A stretch of 12,323 nucleotides of DNA from RUG14199 sp045535205 (GTDB taxonomy: Bacteria > Bacillota > Clostridia > Oscillospirales > CAG-272): NCBI GenBank assembly GCA_045535205.1, contig JAZSLF010000113.1, positions 1 through 12,323 of the forward strand, given 5' to 3'. Both the position numbers and the translations under genes were made by a program. Every line of letters starts with the position of its first letter. The first letter of the stretch is position 1. The notes beneath the pieces were generated by a model. It worked only from the letters and a program-made list of their open reading frames with translations, had not been told where the DNA came from and made no database searches. Positions 6,400 to 12,323 of this stretch are shown piece by piece.

Positions 6400-7728
6400 A
6401 TGAGTTATACAGTTTCTTTTTATACCCTCGGTTGCAGGGTAAATCAATACGAATCTGATGCAATAGCGGAAGCCCTTGAAAGAAAGGGCTTTTGCGTCCT
6501 GCCCTTCGGCGAACCCACAGACGTTACTGTTGTAAACACCTGCACGGTTACTGCCGAAAGCGACAAAAAAAGCAGGCAGGCTGTACGCAAGGCTGCAAGA
6601 AGCTCTCCTTTTGGGAAAGTAATCGTTGTCGGCTGTTCATCTCAGATCAATTCGGAGCCTTATGAGAAGATCAACGGAGTTTATTATATTTCCGGCAACA
6701 ACGACAAGGACATGATAGCTGAAATTGTCTCAGATCTTGTTTTATCAGGCTGCGGTGATTGCGAAAAAAAGATAAATCTTACCGATACAGCATCACTCCC
6801 CTACGACAAGCTGTACATTACACACGCACGCAGAGCAAGAGCATATGTAAAGATTGAAGACGGGTGTGAAAACAAGTGTGCATACTGTATTATTCCAAAA
6901 GCGAGAGGAAATGTCCGTTCAAAAGCGGAAACAGACGTTATTTCCGAAATAACTCAAATTGCACAAAGCTGTCCGGAAATCATTCTGACGGGTATTGAAA
7001 CAGCGTCTTACGGCAGAGACAGACATGAGAAAAATGCCCTTGCAAAGCTTCTTTGCAAGGTTGATAAAATCGACGGTGTACGCAGACTCACTCTCGGTTC
7101 TCTCGACCCAAGCGTACTTACTGACAGCTTTCTTTCAACAGTAGCTTCGCTTGACAGCTTCCTGCCGCATCTTCATATTTCAATGCAGAGCGGCTGTACG
7201 TCCATACTAAACAGAATGAGAAGAAAGTACACCGCCGAAAGTGCTCTTGAGAGAATTGAAAAAACAAGGGGGTATATTCCGGAGATCATGCTGAGTGCTG
7301 ACGTAATCGTTGGATTTCCCGGTGAAACAGATGAGGAATTTGAAAACAGCGTTGATTTTTTCAAAAAAGCACGCTTTACACATCTTCATATATTCCCTTA
7401 CTCTGTAAGAAAAGGTACGGAAGCTGAAAAATTGCCCGGTCAGGTGCCCGACAACGTAAAACGTGAAAGATGCAAACGGCTTTCTGAAATCCAGGCAAGG
7501 ATAAAGAAAGAGATACTTGAAGAATACGTTGAGAAATATAGATCCAGCGGCACAGACGTGTTGTTTGAACAACAGCAGAACGGCATCAACATCGGGCACA
7601 GCCGACATTACGTTGAAGTGAGAGTACGATGTGACAGAAACCTTTCGGATGAAATTGTTGACGTGTGTCTGACTCACTCAGATGGGGAGGTTTGCTACGG
7701 TGAGCTTATCCGACACGAATACAAATAA
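6400..7728 (+). CDS. mtaB: tRNA N6-threonylcarbamoyladenosine(37) C2-methylthiotransferase
   Basis: MtaB (Bacillus YqeV) adds a methylthio group to t6A37 of tRNAs reading ANN codons, using two 4Fe-4S clusters and SAM. The 442-residue product has the N-terminal UPF0004 domain with cluster-binding C12, C48 and C79, the radical-SAM motif C156-ENK-C160-AY-C163 followed by IIPKARG, a DVIVGFPGET segment, and a C-terminal TRAM-like RNA-binding region (about 375-440). The FYTLGCRVNQYES opening distinguishes MtaB from MiaB and RimO. A TTG at 6388 would add four residues, but the ATG at 6400 has GGTGA about 5 nt upstream and gives the normal N-terminus. It diverges from upp and overlaps the next gene by 29 nt, suggesting co-transcription. 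Confidence 0.93.
   Translation: MSYTVSFYTLGCRVNQYESDAIAEALERKGFCVLPFGEPTDVTVVNTCTVTAESDKKSRQAVRKAARSSPFGKVIVVGCSSQINSEPYEKINGVYYISGNNDKDMIAEIVSDLVLSGCGDCEKKINLTDTASLPYDKLYITHARRARAYVKIEDGCENKCAYCIIPKARGNVRSKAETDVISEITQIAQSCPEIILTGIETASYGRDRHEKNALAKLLCKVDKIDGVRRLTLGSLDPSVLTDSFLSTVASLDSFLPHLHISMQSGCTSILNRMRRKYTAESALERIEKTRGYIPEIMLSADVIVGFPGETDEEFENSVDFFKKARFTHLHIFPYSVRKGTEAEKLPGQVPDNVKRERCKRLSEIQARIKKEILEEYVEKYRSSGTDVLFEQQQNGINIGHSRHYVEVRVRCDRNLSDEIVDVCLTHSDGEVCYGELIRHEYK
7684..7690 (+). promoter_or_regulatory. Ribosome site that sets the GTG start of the winged-helix gene
   Basis: GGGGAGG lies inside the end of mtaB, 9 nt before the GTG at 7700. An in-frame ATG at 7682 overlaps this site and has no ribosome site of its own, so GTG is the better start. 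Confidence 0.7.
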
Positions 7729-8701
7729 TTACCAAAAAGTTGGTGAGTCAGTTAACATACATAAGCTCAAAGCCGTTTTCACCGCAATATACGAAAATGA
7801 GCCCTGCACCGTAAATCTGATTGCCAACAAATGCAGAATGAAGCCTAATGAAGCAAGAGCATCGGTTCATTGGCTTGTTGAGAACGGTCTTGCGGTCAAA
7901 TATAAAGGACAAGACCTACCGCCAAAGACAAAATCCCAAAAATTTTACTCAATTTCATCAAAACTGTTTTCCGCCGTTGTAATTCGGAATAATGACGACA
8001 CGGAAATTCAATTGTATTCCTACAAGAAGAAACGAATGCACCCCATAGAATTCAGAGTTCCTGACCGAAGCCTTCACGTCGGAGATGCATATAAAAAGCA
8101 CTGTCTTTCCGATCTTCGTGCCTTTTTCAGAAATTCTTTTCCGTCATATAAAATAATCGGTGTTGTGTTTATTGACGGTAACGAAAACGAGGTCTCCCTG
8201 AAAACCATGCACGTTATCGATGCGGTGTTCTGCGAAGAAATTCCCTATACGTATACTTCTCTCAGAAGCATCATAATATCAGAGTATCTGAATAAATTCA
8301 GCGTAAACAGTATTTTGTTTGCAGATATGACAGAGACCCATTGTAACGCATATAATTCATCTACTTCTCCTGCCTACAAAAGATACAAGATAAAGCGTTT
8401 GTTTGCAAACGGGAAGTTCAACGAAAAGCTGTTTTGCGAGTTTACAGACAGGTTAATGAACGAGTTCGATTTTGAGTATTGCTTCATTAGAGTTCCGGTC
8501 ATTTTTGAAAGAAACCTCAGAGGTTTGACTGAGGCCATAAGCGACGGAAAGCACAGTTTTTACGTTTGTCCGAGCGTAGCAATTGACGAGCTGTCGCTTG
8601 CTGCTGTTTCTGCATTTTCCCCTGTTTTACCCGCCTCTTATTCCGTAAATGATCTTCATCAAGCAAAGATTGCTCAGCACAAGGAGATAAGCGGCATTTG
8701 A
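7700..8701 (+). CDS. Winged-helix protein with a degenerate ROK-like domain, putative nag operon regulator
   Basis: I do not recognise a named family. From the GTG start the protein is 333 residues. Residues about 18-65 look like the winged helix of ROK-type repressors such as NagC/XylR (KLKAVFTAIYENEPCTVNLI, then KCRMKPNEARASVHWLVENG). The rest follows the ROK order of segments without their signatures: a first strand pair with no DxGGT loop (SAVVIRNNDDTEIQL), an IIGVVFIDG strand, SLRSIIISEYLNKFSVNSIL then FADMTETHCNAY where active ROK kinases have the NDANAAA motif, and a Ser/Ala-rich end near LAAVSAFSPVLP. So it is probably a DNA-binding protein with a dead sugar-kinase fold, perhaps sensing a sugar phosphate. 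It overlaps mtaB by 29 nt and lies 161 nt before nagA, which makes control of nagAB its most likely job; this is inference. Confidence 0.6.
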   Translation: MSLSDTNTNNYQKVGESVNIHKLKAVFTAIYENEPCTVNLIANKCRMKPNEARASVHWLVENGLAVKYKGQDLPPKTKSQKFYSISSKLFSAVVIRNNDDTEIQLYSYKKKRMHPIEFRVPDRSLHVGDAYKKHCLSDLRAFFRNSFPSYKIIGVVFIDGNENEVSLKTMHVIDAVFCEEIPYTYTSLRSIIISEYLNKFSVNSILFADMTETHCNAYNSSTSPAYKRYKIKRLFANGKFNEKLFCEFTDRLMNEFDFEYCFIRVPVIFERNLRGLTEAISDGKHSFYVCPSVAIDELSLAAVSAFSPVLPASYSVNDLHQAKIAQHKEISGI

Positions 8702-8752
8702 ACTTGTGTCCCGTACCGAACGGCCACAACAGCATACAGAACGAAAAAACTT

Positions 8753-8772
8753 ACCGAAATTGCCGGTTTTTT
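8753..8772 (+). terminator. Weak possible terminator after the winged-helix gene
   Basis: A short stem (ACCG 8753-8756 with CGGT 8764-8767, 7-nt loop) is followed by a run of T to 8772; an A run at 8744-8749 could extend pairing with the T run. The stem is short, so read-through into nagA is possible. Confidence 0.35.
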
Positions 8773-8796
8773 AGCAAAAAAACTTTATATTTATTA

Positions 8797-8839
8797 TTGA
8801 TTTTAATATAACGAGGTGTTATAATTATTTTGGTATAAT
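8797..8839 (+). promoter_or_regulatory. nagA operon promoter with two -10 boxes
   Basis: TTGATT (8797-8802), 17 nt, then an extended TGT-TATAAT (-10 at 8820-8825) is a strong promoter. A second extended box, TGG-TATAAT (-10 at 8834-8839), lies 14 nt further on without a clear -35. The two boxes form a direct repeat, GTTATAAT/GGTATAAT, that might also serve a regulator. No riboswitch-like structure is evident in the short leader. Confidence 0.7.
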
Positions 8840-8862
8840 ATGAAATCTCAGGAGGAATTACC

Positions 8863-10008
8863 ATGAAATGTATTATCGGCGGAAAAATAGTTATGCCCGA
8901 TTCAGTCCTTGAGGGCAAGGCTATTGTTTTCGATGAAAAAATAATTGACATTATTGATGCTTCCGAAGCTGATGCTTCAAAATATGAGATAATTGATGCA
9001 AACGGTGCACTTGTTGCTCCCGGTCTCGTTGATATTCATATTCACGGTTACGTGGGTGAGGACACCTGCGACGGTAACGTTGAAGGACTTGAAAAAATGG
9101 CAAAGGCCATCGTTGCAAACGGTGTTACATCCTTCTGTCCCACTACAATGACTGTGGCAAAGGATCAGATAGAAAAGGCATTTGATACGGCAAGACAGCT
9201 CAAGGGAATGGAAGGCTACCACGGTGCAGAGGTTCTCGGCATCAACTGTGAAGGTCCTTTTATAAATCCTTCCAAAAAAGGTGCTCAGGCAGAAGAACAT
9301 ATTCTCCGTCCCGACGGTTCATTTATCGTTAAGCACGCCGACATCATAAAGCTCGTTACGATCGCTCCAGAAATGGAGGGTGCCCTTGATGCCATAAAGG
9401 AAATAAGAGAAAACTCCGACGTTCTCGTTTCAATGGGACACACAAACGCAACCTATGAAGAAGCAAACGCAGGCGTTGAAGCGGGTGTTCGTCATACTAC
9501 CCACCTGTTCAATGCCATGACAGCCCTCATGCACAGAAATCCCGGTGTTGTAGGCTCTGCTCTTTCAAATGACGAGGTATCATGTGAGCTTATAGCTGAC
9601 ACCTTCCACGTAAACAAGGGTCTGTTTGCTCTCGTATCCAAAATAAAAGGTGACAAGCTGTGTCTTATTACAGACTGTATGAGAGCAGGCGGTATGCCTG
9701 ACGGCGACTATGACCTCGGCGGTCAGAACGTAACGGTAAACGGTATTCAATGCCTTCTTGCAGACGGTACTATTGCGGGAAGCGTTCTCAGACTCAACCG
9801 CAGCGTTCAGAACGTATACGAAAACACAGAGCTTGGTATTGCAGCTTCCTTTGCGGCCGCTTCTCTTAACCCTGCAACCGCTGTAGGTGAAAGCGCAAGA
9901 AAGGGTTCACTTGAAATCGGCAAGGATGCTGATATAATAATAGTTAACAATAATTTTGATATACTCAAAACAATCATCAAAGGAGAAATTCGTTATGAAA
10001 ACAACTGA
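8863..10008 (+). CDS. nagA: N-acetylglucosamine-6-phosphate deacetylase
   Basis: NagA removes acetate from GlcNAc-6-P to give GlcN-6-P, the first committed step of GlcNAc use, in the cytoplasm. The 381-residue protein is a normal-length amidohydrolase: H59-x-H61 in VDIHIHGYVG, metal ligand E130 in NCEGPFINP, H193 in SMGHTNATY, H214 in THLFNAMTAL, substrate-contact H249 (DTFHVNK) and catalytic D271 (LITDCMRAGG). The tail GSLEIGKDADIIIVN is typical of the family. An AGGAGG site lies 7 nt before the ATG. It overlaps nagB by 14 nt and is transcribed from a strong promoter just upstream. Codon use is more biased than in the accessory block, consistent with good expression. Confidence 0.96.
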   Translation: MKCIIGGKIVMPDSVLEGKAIVFDEKIIDIIDASEADASKYEIIDANGALVAPGLVDIHIHGYVGEDTCDGNVEGLEKMAKAIVANGVTSFCPTTMTVAKDQIEKAFDTARQLKGMEGYHGAEVLGINCEGPFINPSKKGAQAEEHILRPDGSFIVKHADIIKLVTIAPEMEGALDAIKEIRENSDVLVSMGHTNATYEEANAGVEAGVRHTTHLFNAMTALMHRNPGVVGSALSNDEVSCELIADTFHVNKGLFALVSKIKGDKLCLITDCMRAGGMPDGDYDLGGQNVTVNGIQCLLADGTIAGSVLRLNRSVQNVYENTELGIAASFAAASLNPATAVGESARKGSLEIGKDADIIIVNNNFDILKTIIKGEIRYENN

Positions 10009-10786
10009 TGTAAAGGCCTACACAAACGGCAAAAACAACGGCATACAAGTATTCGTATGCAAGGATTACGATGCACTCAGCAAAAAGGCTGCTGCTATCG
10101 TTTCCGGTGAAATCAACAAGAAAGCAAAATTCGTTCTCGGACTTGCTACAGGTACATCTCCCATCGGTCTGTACACAGAACTTGCTGAACTGAACGCAGA
10201 AGGCAAGGTTGATTTTGCAGGCGTTACTACATACAACCTCGATGAATACTATCCCATCGATGCTGCAAATGATCAGAGCTACCGTTACTTCATGAACAAG
10301 TATCTGTTCAACAAAGTAAATATTGATATGGATAACACCCATCTTCTTAGTGGCAAGGCGGAAGATCCCGATGCAGAATGCAAGGCATACGACGAAGCTA
10401 TCGTAAATGCAGGTAACGTAGACCTTCAGGTTCTCGGTATTGGCTGCAACGGACACATCGGCTTCAACGAACCCGGTGATAAGTTCATCATGGGCACACA
10501 CAAGGTTGAGCTTACTGAAAACACAATTGAAGCTAACTCCAGACTTTTCAATAGTGCTGACGAAGTTCCCAGACACGCTCTCAGCATGGGTATCGGTGCT
10601 ATTATGAACGCTAAGTCCATCGTTCTCGTTGCTAACGGCAAGAACAAGGCAGAGGCTATCCGTGATGCTCTCGAAGGCGAGATCACTCCTTGGTGCCAGG
10701 CTTCCATTCTCCAGCTTCACAAGAACGTAGTATTCGTTATCGACGAAGATGCTGCAAGCGAGCTCAAGGAATACAAGGCTATCTGA
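9995..10786 (+). CDS. nagB: Glucosamine-6-phosphate deaminase
   Basis: NagB converts GlcN-6-P to fructose-6-P and ammonia, feeding amino sugars into glycolysis. The 263-residue protein has the phosphate-binding LGLATGTSPIGLY segment (48-60), the YNLDEYY motif (80-86, general base D83), and LGIGCNGHIGFNEPG (147-161) with H154 and E159 of the active site. The AMSIGIGAIM-type segment is present as ALSMGIGAIM (195-204). An in-frame ATG at 9956, inside nagA, would add 13 residues; the 9995 ATG has AAAGGAG 10 nt upstream and is preferred. The 263-residue length is closer to the E. coli type (266) than to shorter Bacillus enzymes (~242). It ends 38 nt before the ROK-family gene. Confidence 0.96.
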   Translation: MKTTDVKAYTNGKNNGIQVFVCKDYDALSKKAAAIVSGEINKKAKFVLGLATGTSPIGLYTELAELNAEGKVDFAGVTTYNLDEYYPIDAANDQSYRYFMNKYLFNKVNIDMDNTHLLSGKAEDPDAECKAYDEAIVNAGNVDLQVLGIGCNGHIGFNEPGDKFIMGTHKVELTENTIEANSRLFNSADEVPRHALSMGIGAIMNAKSIVLVANGKNKAEAIRDALEGEITPWCQASILQLHKNVVFVIDEDAASELKEYKAI

Positions 10787-10824
10787 ATTAAAATTTAAAA
10801 TATTTTATAAAGGAACATATAATC

Positions 10825-12198
10825 ATGATCAAAGCAATTCTCGATCCCCAGTTTCAGCCTATGGTTGTTGTACTCGACGAGTACATCGAAGCTGTAAAAA
10901 AAGCTGAGAACACCGTAAAGCTTACGATCGGTGTTGAAAGAAACAAAGGCTTCGTTTCTACATTTGAACTCGATATTTACGCTGACGGCACAGGTCACGA
11001 CGAAGAAAACTACGGTATTGCCGAAAGAATTATAAAAACTATGCTTTGGACAAAGGGCGGTTGGAAAATAATCATCCACGGTTCAAAGTACATCGCTGAC
11101 AGAATAGCTGCTGACTACAAAGAAGGCGGTGCACGTCAGTTTGATGCTGACTTCATGGCAAGAGTTTACGAAAAGCCCTTTGAGGTTGAAGGCCTTTGCT
11201 CCTGCTGTCCCGCACCAAAAACCTTTGAAACATCGAACGCTATCGGCCGTCACCTCGACGGTTGCCGTATCGGTTTTGATGCAGGCGGAAGTGACAGAAA
11301 GGTATCCGCTGTAATCAACGGTGAATCCGTTTACTCCGAAGAAGTAGTATGGTTCCCCAAAATTACGGAAGACCCCAACTACCACTACAACGGAATTCTT
11401 GAGGCTATGAAAACAGCCGCTTCCAAGATGCCCAGAGTTGACGCTATCGGTGTTTCCTCTGCGGGTGTTTACGTAGACAACAAGATCATGGTCGCTTCCC
11501 TCTTCCTCAAGGTTTCCGAAGAGGATTTTGAAAAGACTGTAAAGACCATGTATATTGACGTTGCAAAAGAGATCGGCGACGTTCCCCTTGAAGTAGCAAA
11601 CGACGGTGACGTAACTGCTCTCGCAGGTGCTATGGACCTCGGTGACAACAACGTTCTCGGTATCGCTATGGGTACATCCGAAGCAGCCGGCTACGTTGAC
11701 GGTAACGGCAACATCACAGGCTGGCTCAACGAGCTCGCTTTCGCTCCCGTTGACTTCTGCAAGGATGCTATGGTTGACGAATGGTCAGGCGACTACGGCT
11801 GCGGCGTTAAATACTTCTCTCAGGACGGCGTTATCAAGCTCGCTCCCGCTGCAGGTATTGAGCTCGACGAAAATGCTTCTCCCGCAGAAAAGCTCAAGGT
11901 CGTTCAGGGACTTATGGCAGAAGGTGACGAACGTGCCGCTAAGATCTATCATACCATCGGTGTTTACTTCGGTTATGCTATCGCTTACTATGCTAAGTTC
12001 TATGATATCAAGCACGTTATCATTATGGGCCGTGTAACATCCGGTGAAGGCGGTACAATTCTTCTTGCAAGAGCTAAAGAGGTTCTCGAAACAGAGTATC
12101 CCGAACTTGCAAAGAAGGTAACTCTCCACATTCCTGATGAAAAGAGCAGAAGAGTCGGTCAGTCCGTTGCGGCTGCAAGTCTTCCCGAAATTAAGTAA
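10825..12198 (+). CDS. Atypical ROK-family protein with extra N-terminal domain, candidate amino-sugar kinase
   Basis: ROK proteins are sugar kinases or repressors. This one is 457 residues, against about 300 for an ordinary ROK kinase. Residues 1-145 are an extra domain I do not recognise, with a CSCC cluster at 125-128. The ASKHA part begins with GFDAGGSDRK (150-159, phosphate-1), then GVSSAGVYVD (209-218), AND-GDVTALAGA with catalytic-position D260, GIAMGTSEAAGYVDGNG (279-295, phosphate-2), and GRVTSGEGG (402-410, nucleotide end). The usual ROK zinc motif (H plus CxCGxxGCxE) is missing; at its place stands NELAFAPVDF...DYGCGVKYFSQ. No helix-turn-helix is apparent, so it is unlikely to be a repressor. 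Following nagAB in the same operon, it could phosphorylate GlcNAc or a related sugar, but substrate and activity are unproven. An AAAGGA site lies 10 nt before the ATG. Confidence 0.75.
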   Translation: MIKAILDPQFQPMVVVLDEYIEAVKKAENTVKLTIGVERNKGFVSTFELDIYADGTGHDEENYGIAERIIKTMLWTKGGWKIIIHGSKYIADRIAADYKEGGARQFDADFMARVYEKPFEVEGLCSCCPAPKTFETSNAIGRHLDGCRIGFDAGGSDRKVSAVINGESVYSEEVVWFPKITEDPNYHYNGILEAMKTAASKMPRVDAIGVSSAGVYVDNKIMVASLFLKVSEEDFEKTVKTMYIDVAKEIGDVPLEVANDGDVTALAGAMDLGDNNVLGIAMGTSEAAGYVDGNGNITGWLNELAFAPVDFCKDAMVDEWSGDYGCGVKYFSQDGVIKLAPAAGIELDENASPAEKLKVVQGLMAEGDERAAKIYHTIGVYFGYAIAYYAKFYDIKHVIIMGRVTSGEGGTILLARAKEVLETEYPELAKKVTLHIPDEKSRRVGQSVAAASLPEIK

Positions 12199-12221
12199 GG
12201 TATAAAACCTTCATACAGACA

Positions 12222-12249
12222 GGCATTCATCTGAAAACAGATGAATGCC
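12222..12249 (+). terminator. Perfect 12-bp hairpin after the nag operon
   Basis: GGCATTCATCTG (12222-12233) pairs perfectly with 12238-12249 around an AAAA loop, 24 nt after the stop of the ROK gene. The trailing sequence is GTTTGC, a poor T tract, so it may be a partial terminator or an mRNA-stabilising structure before the next gene. Confidence 0.6.
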
Positions 12250-12282
12250 GTTTGCATGAGTTAAAATCAAAGGGGAAATAAT

Positions 12283-12323
12283 ATGAAAGCAGTTATATTC
12301 GGTCCAAAGTCGGATCGTAGCCA
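12283..12323 (+). CDS. Start of an unidentified gene, cut by window edge
   Basis: An ATG at 12283 preceded by AAAGGGGA (7 nt spacing) opens a frame reading MKAVIFGPKSDRS to the window end. Only 13 full codons are visible, too few to name a product. It lies 33 nt after the hairpin and may be partly co-transcribed with nagAB and the ROK gene. Confidence 0.5.
   Translation, partial: MKAVIFGPKSDRS

Noticed and set aside
8840..8862. glmS-like ribozyme or riboswitch before nagA
   Set aside because: The leader after the predicted starts is only about 17-31 nt, too short for either.
9977..10720. 247-residue minus-strand open frame opposite nagB
   Set aside because: A long antisense frame produced by the biased codon use of nagB; its composition is Cys/Val/Phe-rich and it has no family features.
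9956..10786. Longer nagB starting at 9956
   Set aside because: The extra 13 residues are coded within nagA and the ATG at 9995 has the AAAGGAG site.

Overview
The window looks like chromosomal DNA of a low-to-moderate-GC Firmicute, most likely a gut clostridium of the Ruminococcaceae/Oscillospirales type. This is inferred from AGGAGG-type ribosome sites, extended -10 promoters, the class III Fic and UPRT sequences, and the nagA-nagB-ROK arrangement. No rRNA, tRNA, insertion sequence or CRISPR array was seen.

Region 1 (1-3523, minus strand) is an accessory block that reads as one five-gene operon. In transcription order it encodes a small XRE-type regulator (3239-3463), a HEPN-like tail-anchored membrane protein (2778-3242), a class III Fic AMP-transferase (2152-2757), a two-helix membrane protein of unknown function (1522-2127), and the first 493 codons of an MmeI-like restriction-methylase fusion that runs off the left edge (1-1480). 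Gaps are -4, 20, 24 and 41 nt. A strong promoter lies in front of the regulator, among repeated TTCAAT/ATTGAA half-sites that suggest autoregulation. This is the best candidate here for an undescribed anti-phage or stress cassette.

Region 2 (3611-6294, minus strand) is a housekeeping operon: upp (uracil salvage) followed by two overlapping RluA-family pseudouridine synthases, with a clear promoter at one end and a 13-bp hairpin terminator at the other.

Region 3 (6342-8701, plus strand) diverges from upp. It holds mtaB (tRNA ms2t6A37 methylthiotransferase), whose end overlaps a GTG-started gene for a winged-helix protein with what looks like a decayed ROK/ASKHA domain.

Region 4 (8797-12249, plus strand) is an amino-sugar catabolic operon: nagA, nagB and an unusual 457-residue ROK-family protein with an extra N-terminal domain and no ROK zinc-binding cysteine cluster. 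NagA deacetylates GlcNAc-6-P and NagB converts GlcN-6-P to fructose-6-P and ammonia. The ROK protein may supply the GlcNAc kinase step, and the winged-helix protein just upstream may regulate the operon; both are inferences. A 12-bp perfect hairpin follows, then the first codons of another gene at the right edge.
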